From: Tubulanus polymorphus | Taxonomy: Eukaryota > Nemertea > Palaeonemertea > Tubulaniformes > Tubulanidae | DNA length: 64,000 nt | Assembly: GCF_964204645.1 (NCBI RefSeq) | Contig: NC_134027.1 | Location: 1,910,485 to 1,974,484 of the forward strand | Reading direction: 5' to 3' | Shown: in pieces, positions 23,183 through 32,077 of the stretch | Position numbering within the stretch: position 1 is the first letter of the stretch | How the letters are laid out: each line of letters begins with the position of its first letter | Notes under the pieces: generated by a model | Seen by the model: the letters and a program-made list of their open reading frames with translations, nothing else | The model's database searches: none | Told to the model about the DNA's origin: nothing | Translations under genes and position numbers: made by a program

Positions 23183-25474
23183 ATGCCACCCCCTCCTAAG
23201 GGTCAGCATCGTGGCGGGGAGGGATGCGGGCATTTGTTTGGCGCCTGGGACAACCACGATTCATGTGCGTCGTGCAGGCGCAAATCCGGTCAAATATGTG
23301 CAAGGAGCAATCCTTGCAATATTTGCGTCGTGTGGTCCGAGGACCTTTGGCTTCGGGCCGATAAGGCTCTTAAACTAAGAGATCGTCGTCGAGTTAGCAG
23401 GGATTCGTCGGTTTCGGCCGATGTGCCAACCGACGTTTCTAATCCTGTTTCTTATCGTAAAGCGGAGCGGTCGCCGGTCGTTCAGGTACGATCGGCTTCC
23501 CAACTCCGTTCACCGGGGAGGAACGCTGGTTCACCGGCACCGGTCTCCGGTCATTCACCGGTCTCTGGTCGTTCACCGGCACCGGTCTCCGGTCATTCAC
23601 CGGTCTCTGGTCGTTCACCGGTTCGGCCGGTTCGGCCGGTTCAGACTACATGTTCGGAACCGAGCGCGCGCCGCGGTAGTCGCGAACGGCCCGCACCGGT
23701 TCGGTCGGTACCGGTCCGGTCCGGGTCGGGCATCGGTCCGGTTCGGTCCGGTTCGGCCACCGGTCCGGTCCAGACGTCGTCCGGTTCAAAACATCCGGTA
23801 CGTTCATCGTCTGATTCTGATCGTCGCTCCGGGGATAGAGCTCGCTCTCCCACTAGATTTAGACGCCGTGAGCGTAATAAACGAGCAAGATCTCCTTCTC
23901 GCAGATCAAGGTTTGATCGCGAGAGGGACTACGATCGTTATTGTCGGAAGTTTCGCCGTCGGTCTTCTCATCGTTCGTCGACGTCGGTTAGCGATGAAAG
24001 CGATTCTTCTAGTAGGTCGCGATCCCGTTCGAGGGACCGTCACCGAAGTCGGCATGATCGTCGGGATACTGGAAAATACCTGACTCAGAAGGATTTCCAT
24101 GTATTTGAGGAGAAAATTTTAAACTTGTTATCTTCGTCGCAACAAGTCGCTGCAACTTCTACAACAGGTAAGCCTATTCCTGATTGTCCGGTTAGAAGTT
24201 CGCCAGCCCACTCAGTTTTTCGGAATTCTGACTCTGAATTCCTGGATGCTGCGGTAGGGTCTGATTTCAATGAGGATCCGGTCCCAGAGGCGGCAATTCC
24301 TTCTGGGGTCGTTCCTGTCGCAAGCAATTGTGGGTTGCCCCAGACGATGGGGGCTTCCCTGGCTCGCAATGTATCTCCGTCCCGTTCAGTTTTATCCGAA
24401 CCAGCGGGGGACATGCCATTTAGAGCGATGATAAGTGAGTTCTTTGTCAAGCACGGGGCAACTCGCGCTAAGCCCACAGCAGCTCCTCTGGTCGGTGAGT
24501 CAATGGAAGCTTATCGCCCTCCGGACTCCGATCTTAACGTTTTACGGGAATCGTCAGCGGTTTCAAGAGAATGGGCTCGATTGGATACGCAATTATGGGG
24601 TGAATGTCGGCCTGAAACTTTTTCATTTCCCCCTCCAGAACGGGGTATGAAATCTGGGAAATATTTTAGTTCAACCGATCCACCTATAGGCGCATTTCGC
24701 TCGGCGTATTACGCAACTCCAGGTGCTGTGGATCACAGTCATAACTGCCTGGATGCTGATTATACTTTGATCAGCCCGGATACTGTTACAGCACAGTCGG
24801 GTATTCGTTTGCCTAAGTCCGGTTTGGTGGCCATGACGTCAATCCTGGACAATCTTACCAGGGTTGGTTCGTTTCAAGATATGGCACTTAAGGTGTTGAC
24901 GGGTGAGCTTCGCGAGACTCACGCCGCCGTTCATGCGGGCTCCGACCCAGAGTCAGTTGCCCTAAAACTGGAGGGAATGGACCGGATTATCCAATCTTTG
25001 GCTCGGTCTGTTTCGCATGTAATTCCGTTGTCGGTTCGGGGTCAGGCTAATCTGGTGTTAGCCTCCCGTCAGTCAGTGATGGACTCCAGTGCCAAAACTC
25101 GTCTACCGGATATGGTGTCCAATGCTTTGCTGAGAGCCCCATTGGGGACGTCTTCACGTCTCTTCTCCGGTTGGTGCGCTCCGGTTTCCGCAGAGCTGAG
25201 GAAGATTCGGGAGGTTCAGGCCAAGTCCAACCCCCGAACTCCGTGGAAAAAGCGTTCTGGTCCGACGCCGGCGGCGCAAGGTTCGGCACGGACGCAAACA
25301 GGACCATCTCAAACTTCAGCGCTTTCTCAGGCGGCTTCGGATGCCGGTTGGAGAACTAGCGCGCAACTTCAACAATCGTGTCAAGCCTCGTCCGGTCGTA
25401 ACAGTTCCGGTTCGTATCGAGGCAAGGGGAAGGCTCCAAAAAGGGGCTCTTCCTTTCGGAAAAACTCGAAATGA
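23183..25474 (+). CDS. DIRS ORF1, Gag-like protein
   Basis: An uninterrupted frame of about 763 codons from the ATG at 23183 (in TTATGCCACC); the frame is open a little further upstream but without ATG. The N-terminus has a Cys/His-rich segment (CGHLFGAWDNHDSCASCRR followed by further Cys pairs and a Trp) like that of animal DIRS ORF1 proteins, possibly a zinc-binding module. It is followed by a Pro/Val/Arg/Ser-rich tandem section (VSGHSPVSGRSP repeats), then an SR-like basic domain (SRSRSRDRHRSRHDRR), then a less biased C-terminal half ending in a basic tail. It presumably makes the nucleoprotein particle. It overlaps the start of the RT frame. Function is assigned from position and composition. 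Confidence 0.8.
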   Translation: MPPPPKGQHRGGEGCGHLFGAWDNHDSCASCRRKSGQICARSNPCNICVVWSEDLWLRADKALKLRDRRRVSRDSSVSADVPTDVSNPVSYRKAERSPVVQVRSASQLRSPGRNAGSPAPVSGHSPVSGRSPAPVSGHSPVSGRSPVRPVRPVQTTCSEPSARRGSRERPAPVRSVPVRSGSGIGPVRSGSATGPVQTSSGSKHPVRSSSDSDRRSGDRARSPTRFRRRERNKRARSPSRRSRFDRERDYDRYCRKFRRRSSHRSSTSVSDESDSSSRSRSRSRDRHRSRHDRRDTGKYLTQKDFHVFEEKILNLLSSSQQVAATSTTGKPIPDCPVRSSPAHSVFRNSDSEFLDAAVGSDFNEDPVPEAAIPSGVVPVASNCGLPQTMGASLARNVSPSRSVLSEPAGDMPFRAMISEFFVKHGATRAKPTAAPLVGESMEAYRPPDSDLNVLRESSAVSREWARLDTQLWGECRPETFSFPPPERGMKSGKYFSSTDPPIGAFRSAYYATPGAVDHSHNCLDADYTLISPDTVTAQSGIRLPKSGLVAMTSILDNLTRVGSFQDMALKVLTGELRETHAAVHAGSDPESVALKLEGMDRIIQSLARSVSHVIPLSVRGQANLVLASRQSVMDSSAKTRLPDMVSNALLRAPLGTSSRLFSGWCAPVSAELRKIREVQAKSNPRTPWKKRSGPTPAAQGSARTQTGPSQTSALSQAASDAGWRTSAQLQQSCQASSGRNSSGSYRGKGKAPKRGSSFRKNSK

Positions 25475-27512
25475 ATTCTTGGGACCAGTGGGAGGTTGTC
25501 TGCAGAAGGCAGCAACCCACTGGTCCGACCTTTTTGGAGATGGTTGGCCCTCCCGGGTCGTCTCTCGTGGCTACCGTCTCCGTTTCCTAAGGCGACCGCG
25601 CCTGACGAGGTCACCTCCCGACATGCGGCCAAAACCAGGTCAGGAGGCCTTAATCTCTCCGGCTCTCAAGGAACTGGCAGAGAAGGGAGCGATAGAACCA
25701 GTTTGCAACGAAACTTCTCCCGGCTGGTTTTCTCGAATATTCATGGTACCAAAGGCCACAGGGGGTCAACGGACAGTGATAGATCTGTCATCCCTCAATC
25801 GGCACCTAGACATTCCAAGGTTCCGGATGACCAAGCCCAAGGACGTGATTCAAGGGCTCCGTCCGGGTCAATGGGCGGCTTCATTGGACCTGAAGGATGC
25901 TTACTTTCAGGTTCCAATTCACCCAAAATCTCGGCGATTTCTCAGGATAAAGTGGAAAGGCCGCCACTTCCAATTCAGGTCTCTTCCATTTGGCCTCAGT
26001 ACGGCCCCGTGGGTTTTCACCAAGTTGGTCAAGTCAGTTCAGAAGGTACTTCAGTCAAGGGGTGTTCGACTGTTCGTTTACCTCGACGACTGGTTAATAG
26101 TCGCGAATTCGGCTCAGGAATGTCGGGAGGCAATGACCTCAGTCTTGGACTTAGTCCATCAGCTAGGGTTCCGCGTAAACAGGGAAAAATCTCAGTTGAC
26201 GCCGGCCCAACAGTTCACTTATCTCGGCATGGACTTCGATCTCCGAATCGGCAAAGTCTTTCCGTCTATGGTTCGAGTGGCCAAACTTCAAGAAGCTGTA
26301 GCGGGAGTGTCCACAACCCCGAGAACAGCTCGTTACTGGTCACGGCTTCTAGGCTCCATCAGCTCCATGGGTCTGGTGGTGCCCTTAGGCCGCCTCAGAA
26401 GCAGGCGCTTGCAACAATATTGGAAGGTCTTCTGGTCTCAGTCGAAGGGCAACTGGGAGGCCTTGATTCCCGTACCTCCAACCGATCTAAGTCCGGATCT
26501 TCAGTGGTGGGCGGCCACTACGAATCTTCGGCTCGGGGTGTCACTAGCCCCGTTAGAGGCTCCAGTTCGTGTATTCATGGATGCCAGTCACCAAGGTTGG
26601 GGGGCACATCTGGAGAACCGAGTCAAAGCCGGGAAATGGTCTCGCTACGAGGCCACCAACCACATAAATTTCCTAGAAATGCTGGCCGTGTGGAAGGCCC
26701 TGAAGTTCTTTCACAGGAGAGTGGAGGGCCACCACGTTTGGTTAGCCACGGACAATTCAACAGTGAGGGCTTACCTTCAGAACCAAGGGGGCACTCACTC
26801 AGAAACCCTCACAGGTCTGTCGGCCAAAATTCTTCTTTGGTGCCAGACAAAGGGCGTGTCCCTGACTGTGGCACATTTAGCAGGGAAAAGGAACGTGATG
26901 GCCGATGCTCTGTCTCGTCGAGGTCAGGCTATTGCGACAGAATGGGTTCTCCACCAAGAAGTAGTCGATCGGGTTCGGGGCATTTTTGGCAATCCGCTGC
27001 TGGATCTGTTTGCCACCCGGTTCAATCGGAGGTGTCCTCTGTTTGTGTCCCCGTTTCCAGACGCGGAAGCGTGGGGGGTCGATGCCTTCTCTCTGGACTG
27101 GTCGGGGATGCATGCGTATGCGTTCCCGCCCACACCAGTCCTGCCGCGCCTACTGGATCAAATAGAGAGATCAGTCAATTGCAACATAGTTCTGATAGCA
27201 CCATGTTGGCCGGCTCAGAAATGGTTCCTACCACTTCTCAACCTACTGTGCGACAACCCCAGGATTCTTCCGAATTTCCCATCGCTTCTGTCTCAGGGGA
27301 TCTTTCGGCATCATCCAAACAGCCAGTGGTTAAATCTGCTCGCCTGGCCATTGTCCAGCGATCCTTGTCAGCTTCAGGCTTTTCAGAACAGGCTGCCTCC
27401 TTTATCGCAGGATCTAAGCGGCCATCAACAAGTACCATTTACGATGCCAAATGGAGTCATTTTGCGGATTGGTGTGCTGCAGGGGAAATTGATCCATGCT
27501 CACCCTCTGTAG
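25341..27512 (+). CDS. DIRS ORF2, reverse transcriptase and RNase H
   Basis: This frame (+1 relative to ORF1) is open for 723 codons. The ATG at 25341 lies within ORF1, so the true start may be later or reached by frameshifting; a later ATG is at 25623. Reverse transcriptase motifs run in order: GGQRTVIDLSSLN, then AASLDLKDAYFQVPIHP, then FRSLPFGLSTAPWVF, then the catalytic FVYLDDWL (YLDD codons at 26079-26090), then FTYLGMDFD. An RNase H domain follows with its acidic residues in VFMDASHQGWG, NFLEMLAV, LATDNS and MADALSR. The C-terminal part (LLDLFATRFNRR and after) is the extension seen in DIRS Pol proteins. It copies element RNA into DNA. The last ~290 bp overlaps the recombinase ORF in another frame. 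No stop or frameshift breaks the catalytic domains. Confidence 0.9.
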   Translation: MPVGELARNFNNRVKPRPVVTVPVRIEARGRLQKGALPFGKTRNEFLGPVGGCLQKAATHWSDLFGDGWPSRVVSRGYRLRFLRRPRLTRSPPDMRPKPGQEALISPALKELAEKGAIEPVCNETSPGWFSRIFMVPKATGGQRTVIDLSSLNRHLDIPRFRMTKPKDVIQGLRPGQWAASLDLKDAYFQVPIHPKSRRFLRIKWKGRHFQFRSLPFGLSTAPWVFTKLVKSVQKVLQSRGVRLFVYLDDWLIVANSAQECREAMTSVLDLVHQLGFRVNREKSQLTPAQQFTYLGMDFDLRIGKVFPSMVRVAKLQEAVAGVSTTPRTARYWSRLLGSISSMGLVVPLGRLRSRRLQQYWKVFWSQSKGNWEALIPVPPTDLSPDLQWWAATTNLRLGVSLAPLEAPVRVFMDASHQGWGAHLENRVKAGKWSRYEATNHINFLEMLAVWKALKFFHRRVEGHHVWLATDNSTVRAYLQNQGGTHSETLTGLSAKILLWCQTKGVSLTVAHLAGKRNVMADALSRRGQAIATEWVLHQEVVDRVRGIFGNPLLDLFATRFNRRCPLFVSPFPDAEAWGVDAFSLDWSGMHAYAFPPTPVLPRLLDQIERSVNCNIVLIAPCWPAQKWFLPLLNLLCDNPRILPNFPSLLSQGIFRHHPNSQWLNLLAWPLSSDPCQLQAFQNRLPPLSQDLSGHQQVPFTMPNGVILRIGVLQGKLIHAHPL

Positions 27513-28423
27513 CTCAATTGGCAGATTTTTTACTGCACCTATTTGTAGCAAAAGGTTTACAGGTCATAACTATTAAAGGTTACCGCTCCGCGATTTCTCA
27601 TACATTGCGTGCTTCTGGATGGCCAAATGTAGCAGGGGATCATCGGATATCCCAGCTGGTTGCTGGGTTTTCTATTTCCCGGCCTCGGGTAACAAGGACA
27701 GTTCCACCATGGGATCTGTCTGTAATTTTGAAGAAGTTAATAGAGGCTCCATTTGAACCTCTTTCGGCAGCGTCTTTTGCAAATTTGTCAAAAAAGACTG
27801 TATTTTTGCTGTTCTTGGCTTGCTCGGCCCGTCGCTCTGAGATTCATGCGCTTTCAGTCCGACAAGGTCACATTGTCTTTGGGCCAGCGAATGAATTTGT
27901 TTCGCTGCGGCCTGCTTTGGAATTTTTGGCAAAGAACCAACGACCAGGCTCGGTTGGGCGTCAATGGCGAATTGAAGCCCTAAAACATCGAGTGGAACCG
28001 GGCATCCCGGACAGGACTTTATGTCCTGTGCGGGCGTTGTGTTTATATTTAGATCGCTCTGCTTCACGGAGGGGTTCACGGGAGCGGTTATTTATTCCGC
28101 TGCTGGATCACCTAAAGGGTGATATTTCGCGGGACACAGTAGCCCGATGGGTCTCTTCAATGATCAAGGACATTTTATTGAAGGAGAATCTTTCCTCGGA
28201 GGGAGTCGTTTCTCATCAAGTATGGTCTATGGCTACTTCCTGCGCAGCCTTTTCGGGTGCTCCGTTGGAGGAAGTCTGTCGGGCCGCCTTTTGGAATTCA
28301 CCGTCGACATTCACGTCATTTTATTTACGGGATGTTTCAGGCCAGTTAGGCTCATTAGCTTCACTTGGTCCTGTTGTCATGGCTCAAGGTGTCCGTTCTT
28401 TCCGATCGGACCCTTTAGTGTAG
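27221..28423 (+). CDS. DIRS ORF3, tyrosine recombinase (probably catalytically impaired)
   Basis: The frame is open from 25496, but the upstream part is only the overprint of RT. I place the start at the ATG at 27221, giving about 400 residues. An N-terminal SAM-like part (TIYDAKWSHFADWC, QLADFLLHLF, TIKGYRSAISHTLR) precedes the catalytic domain. Visible catalytic-box residues are the first Arg in ACSARRSEIHAL, the His in VSHQVW, the downstream FWNSP, and the nucleophile Tyr in TFTSFYLRDV. In the family the His is normally followed by xxR; here the codon at 28223-28225 is TGG (Trp) where CGG would give Arg, a single C-to-T change at a CpG. The enzyme should integrate the circular cDNA, but this copy is probably inactive unless complemented. 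Confidence 0.85.
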   Translation: MVPTTSQPTVRQPQDSSEFPIASVSGDLSASSKQPVVKSARLAIVQRSLSASGFSEQAASFIAGSKRPSTSTIYDAKWSHFADWCAAGEIDPCSPSVAQLADFLLHLFVAKGLQVITIKGYRSAISHTLRASGWPNVAGDHRISQLVAGFSISRPRVTRTVPPWDLSVILKKLIEAPFEPLSAASFANLSKKTVFLLFLACSARRSEIHALSVRQGHIVFGPANEFVSLRPALEFLAKNQRPGSVGRQWRIEALKHRVEPGIPDRTLCPVRALCLYLDRSASRRGSRERLFIPLLDHLKGDISRDTVARWVSSMIKDILLKENLSSEGVVSHQVWSMATSCAAFSGAPLEEVCRAAFWNSPSTFTSFYLRDVSGQLGSLASLGPVVMAQGVRSFRSDPLV

Positions 28424-28681
28424 AATATTTATGTAGCATTATCAGGATCACAGGGGGTGTATCCTTGTACATAGTTTGGGCTCATATCTGCAAGTATTAA
28501 TTTCGCAAAATTCTGGGGGGGGCTCCTGAGCTGGACGGACTCACTGTGGCCAACCGGTCTTCCCTGTGCTACAGTGCTCCTTCCGTGCTTGGGTAAGTGC
28601 TCTCTTTTTCCCTCTTACCTTGCGTTCGAGCGGTGGTTTTTCTATCTACCTTTCCCACCATCCTTGTGCTAGGCTAGTCTA
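28424..28681. other. DIRS 3' noncoding segment
   Basis: Between the recombinase stop and the internal complementary region. It has a G run (GGGGGGGGCTCC near 28515) and pyrimidine-rich stretches. No ORF or structure was recognised. Confidence 0.5.
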
Positions 28682-28779
28682 GCAAAAACCATAGGAAAGG
28701 GTACAGTACTCGATGGAAATATTACAATTTTTGGAACTAAAATTTGTATTTCCGAGTAGTACTTACCCTTTCCTATGGT
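28682..28779. repeat. DIRS internal complementary region
   Basis: Positions 28682-28720 are the reverse complement of the left end of the element, and 28721-28779 are the reverse complement of the right end, fused at ATTT/TAT. In DIRS-1 this region is thought to template restoration of the termini during formation of circular DNA. The match extends to the edges of both ends, so the element appears able to encode its own end repair. Confidence 0.9.
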
Positions 28780-28837
28780 GGGAATCCCGCCCACCTGCCC
28801 CGCATAGCTGTTTTTTTTTTTTTTGGTCTGCTATGAC

Positions 28838-28957
28838 GAAAAAAGATGGCGGATTTCGCCGGTGGCTAAATGCAATACCGCAGGGCCGGGTCGTATAGAA
28901 AAACCATTGGCGATAAATCCAAATTTAGAAAATATTGGCAAAAACCATAGGAAAGGG
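28838..28957 (-). repeat. DIRS right inverted terminal repeat
   Basis: Reverse complement of 22860-22979. It is followed by the right-specific outer end (28958-29008, containing AGTACTACTCGG), which is also represented in the internal complementary region. Confidence 0.9.
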
Positions 28958-29108
28958 TAAGTACTACTCGGAAATACAAATTTTAGTTCCAAAAATTGTA
29001 ATATTTCCTGGATCGAAGACATTGTTCGTATTGTATAGCTACACGATGTTCTAAGTAGTATTTGTTGATCATAGTATCAAATGATACAATTTGTATAATG
29101 AAACATTT

Positions 29109-29445
29109 AATCAATTAAAGTCATTAAAGTATGTTGAAAATATGTTTGTTTAATATAAAGAGTTGTAAGTTGTAATTAGTTTATATTAAGAGGGTCGGAT
29201 GTTTGGGTGGAGTTCAGTATCAACACTTTTTTGTGTGGTGTAACACTTAAAGTTAAATTGAAAATAAATTAAAGTTATTAAAGTATGGTGAAAATATGTT
29301 TGTTTAATATAAAGAGTTGTAAGTTGTAATTAGTTTTTATTAAGAGGGTCGGATGTTTGGGTGGAGTTCAGTATCAACACTTTTTTGTGTGGTGTAACAC
29401 TTACACTAAGTTAAATTGAAAATAAATTAAAGTTATTAAAGTTTA
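29109..29445. repeat. ~157-bp tandem repeat, two copies plus a partial third
   Basis: Units beginning AATTAAAGT.ATTAAAGTAT and containing GAGGGTCGGATGTTTGGGTG and TTTTTTGTGTGGTGTAACAC start at about 29113 and 29269. A third, decayed copy starts at about 29427. They lie just right of the DIRS element. The remaining sequence to 29950 is AT-rich with no recognised feature. Confidence 0.85.
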
Positions 29446-29951
29446 GTTGAAAATTCCATTTTGTGTTAGCCAGATGTTTTTATAGTGCCGGATGTCTGGT
29501 GGATTTTATTATCAATACATTCATTTTAATGATGTAAAACTTTGTTAGTTGAATATATCTTATCTTATCATTTGTTGTTGATTAATTTTTTTGATTAGTC
29601 TTGATTTTATTACAGTGATTTATCGAGTGTCCGGCTCTGTTTGTTTGTTTTCTTCAAACCAGGTTTTACTCTTGATATCGGTTTTAACCTGATGTTTTTT
29701 TTTTTCAATAAAATCTTTTTCAAGTGCGTGTTGTTGTTTCATATCGACAAATTGACTTAGCCAGTAATTTGGACAAGAGTCCATTCCTCACTGACCACGT
29801 ATGAGATGTTTTCCAATTGAATCTCCTCTAGAGATGAACACTGATGAGATTAATACAAGATCAATCTGCAGCCTGTCGGCTCTCTAAGCCTGACTGGAAG
29901 TGGATGTACGTAGATATATCTCGTCGGTAAATGGGTAAAAGATCATTTTAA

Positions 29952-30172
29952 GGCTAAACAAAAATGATACCTTGTTTCTCCGCAGCGGCCGGGTAATTTT
30001 TGTAAGATATGATAAAATTTATTAACAGTTCATTTCTATAGGGGCCGGGTCTATTATGGTAAAATTGATCACGATTTTAAAAAAAGTAATGTATAGGGTA
30101 GGTAGGCGGCCGGCCGGGTCAACATTTAAGCTCAGCAGAGTGGAGAAAACAAGGTATCAATTTTTTTTAGCC
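29952..30172 (+). mobile_element. Harbinger-type MITE, copy 1 (221 bp)
   Basis: Terminal inverted repeats of about 30 bp: the left end starts GGCTAAACAAAAATGATACC and the right end closes with GGTATCAATTTTTTTTAGCC. It is flanked by the direct repeat TAA (29949-29951 and 30173-30175). A 3-bp TWA target duplication with GGC termini is the signature of the PIF/Harbinger superfamily. The interior has GC-rich GGCCGGGT motifs and no ORF. A second copy in opposite orientation is at 41759-41978. Confidence 0.85.
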
Positions 30173-30175
30173 TAA

Positions 30176-30964
30176 TTACTAAATCGATTTTATGATGAGT
30201 TTTATCTCAAGAAATACCTGAATCTTATTTCTTAATTCATACGTCAGAAAATACTTTTTCTCGTGTCCCCAGGACGCTTCCGTAAAAATGGACAAGTATT
30301 GCGTAAGCGATGATCGGAAACATCGGGATTTCACAAAACTAGGAAATATCTACATGATCAACGAATTTTAAAATGTACTGTGAAGCGTGAAAATGTAAAA
30401 TGATTTTCAATCGGGAGCCGAACCGGGAATCCCCTTTATCAACCAGTCACCACTAAAATGTTGACTGCAGCATGGTGGTATCTGTTCATATTCATTTGAG
30501 AAAATTAAAAAATCACTTTCATAAGAAACACGTTGTAATGTATTATATATGTAATAAACTATGTTCACTATGCTTTAGATTCATTCTTTTATTATTTCAT
30601 TGCGCTACAAAAATCTTCAATTCTAATTCAGAGGTCAGGAAAATCCAATGGGGTTAGTCGGCTGGGGAACCAAGAACCAAGGGGCGTAATGCCAAAAACA
30701 AACAAAAAAATAGTAATTTATTTGTTAGTCACGTAACAGCTGAAGTGCAGGATACATGAGGTTTTTAATTAATTGAAACACTCGAAATACTTTATAACTA
30801 ACTCCTGACCTGCCACGCGAAAGTATGTTTTCACTCACGTAACAGGTTGCACATACCCTGGCATGCGAGTATTTGTGCTGATAATTAGATCGTTTAACAT
30901 TTTCAAAATATTTTTGATATTACAATTATTTAAAAAAAGTGTCGCAAACTGGCAGAAAACCATG
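30176..30964. other. Intergenic DNA with a tRNA-like fragment
   Basis: No gene recognised. On the minus strand about 30405-30475 has a B-box-like GGTTCGGCTCC preceded by an A-box-like TAGTGGTGACTGG, which resembles a tRNA-derived SINE head or a decayed tRNA. No full cloverleaf is apparent. The remainder is AT-rich and lies downstream of the GPCR gene at 30965. Confidence 0.4.
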
Positions 30965-32077
30965 TTATCGCTTGTGAAGCAATGACTTTAAAATATCAGT
31001 TGCCACTTTTCTGAATTTTCCGTTTGTTACACAATACACGTTAAAATTCACTGACGAATCAATGATAGAAAATCCCAACGCTATTTGTCTCAAACCTTCA
31101 AACGTTTTGCCGATGTATTCTAGATCCTTTAAACGATCGACAAAACCAAAACCTTCACAAATGATAAACAAAAAAACAACTGCTAAAATCATTTTCAAGA
31201 CCCTCATTTCCCTTCTAGACGATTCATCAGTTACACCGAGCTTTGAACGTCGAATAACCCGACGGTAAAATGTCACCGAGATAAGAATTACATTGAGGAC
31301 AATCAAAAAGCAAATTGGGATCATGACAGTGAGATACATGAAAAGATAGCTTCCTGAAATAGTGTAACGCCAATATGACTGATCAAACCAACCCTTCCAG
31401 TATCGATACATATGTGCATTTTCACGCGCTGTTACATATGGCCACTGGGGGTTACATGGCACGAAGATGAGCGCGTGCGTCGGGAGAAACTGGATAAAAT
31501 GTCCGCTGAAACTTAGCAGTGAAATGAATACCATCGCCCATAGTGATATCAACTTCTTTGGAAATCTATGAGATTTTATTGGAAACACTATGACGATTAA
31601 CCGCTCAACACTGAGCAGTACAGTGCACCAGTTACGTGTCATCTGAAATATGTAGAAAAACGGCAAAGATATTGAAATAAAAATCCAACCGTAATTCCAG
31701 TCATTCCAGCGAAACACGATATCTCCCAAAACGGCGTAAATGTACGCAACTCTCAGTGGATATAGAATAAATGTAGTGACCATAAACAAAAGATCGTTTA
31801 AAGCGAGAAATTTGATGAGAAAATAAATATCAGATTTGAATCGTTTTAAAACGATCAACGTGAATGCGTTGAATATGATACCCATTACAGACGCCGGTAG
31901 ATACCAGCCTAGATACATATAAACATTGAATTTATTAATCCATTTCATAGGACGTAATCGAGTTTTCTCACAAGGAGTAAGTCGAGATGTTGTCAACGCA
32001 ACAATTGTACTTGTAATGTTGGTGGAGTCAAACATATCAAAGCTGTAACTAGCTACAATCTCTGCGAAACATTTCAA
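30965..32077 (-). CDS. Class A (rhodopsin-like) GPCR, intronless
   Basis: A single 370-residue frame. Seven hydrophobic segments sit at about residues 55-79, 85-108, 131-165, 177-200, 243-272, 290-313 and 328-350. Family landmarks are present but altered: LALNDLLF in TM2 for the usual LAxAD, SVERLIVIVFP at the end of TM3 for DRY, and SSVNFNVYC in TM7 for NPxxY. There is an N-glycosylation site (NITS) at about residue 20 and a Cys in extracellular loop 2 (PCNPQ); I see no partner Cys at the top of TM3. It is closest in style to the large, fast-evolving FMRFamide-receptor-like and orphan peptide or chemosensory receptors of invertebrates. The ligand is unknown. It is divergent from the receptor at 33865, separated by about 1.8 kb. 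Confidence 0.85.
   Translation of the reverse strand: MKCFAEIVASYSFDMFDSTNITSTIVALTTSRLTPCEKTRLRPMKWINKFNVYMYLGWYLPASVMGIIFNAFTLIVLKRFKSDIYFLIKFLALNDLLFMVTTFILYPLRVAYIYAVLGDIVFRWNDWNYGWIFISISLPFFYIFQMTRNWCTVLLSVERLIVIVFPIKSHRFPKKLISLWAMVFISLLSFSGHFIQFLPTHALIFVPCNPQWPYVTARENAHMYRYWKGWFDQSYWRYTISGSYLFMYLTVMIPICFLIVLNVILISVTFYRRVIRRSKLGVTDESSRREMRVLKMILAVVFLFIICEGFGFVDRLKDLEYIGKTFEGLRQIALGFSIIDSSVNFNVYCVTNGKFRKVATDILKSLLHKR

Larger units (their letters stand above)
22840..29008 (+). mobile_element. DIRS-like tyrosine-recombinase retrotransposon, structurally complete
   Basis: A 6.17-kb element with the defining DIRS architecture: 120-bp inverted terminal repeats (22860-22979 and 28838-28957), unmatched outer ends of 20 bp (left) and about 51 bp (right), and an internal complementary region (28682-28779) that is the reverse complement of the two outer ends joined. 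The joined sequence shows that both ends meet at a shared TATTTCC (22840-22846 and 29002-29008), which I use as the boundaries. No target duplication is expected for recombinase-mediated insertion and none is seen. Inside lie a Gag-like ORF, an RT/RNase H ORF and a tyrosine recombinase ORF, in the usual DIRS order and overlapping. The long uninterrupted ORFs suggest a recent insertion, although the recombinase appears to lack one catalytic residue. Confidence 0.92.

Noticed and set aside
23421-24083. 220-codon plus frame within DIRS ORF1
   Set aside because: A shadow of the repetitive Gag-like frame, with VHR repeats mirroring the SGHSPVSGRSP repeats.
25496-27220. Upstream part of the 975-codon frame that ends in the recombinase
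   Set aside because: It lies out of phase over the RT/RNase H domain, is Ser/Gly/Arg-rich and has no motif; only the part after about 27221 matches tyrosine recombinases.
30405-30475. A tRNA gene on the minus strand
   Set aside because: A- and B-box-like words are present but I could not fold an acceptor stem or an anticodon arm; more likely a SINE head or remnant.
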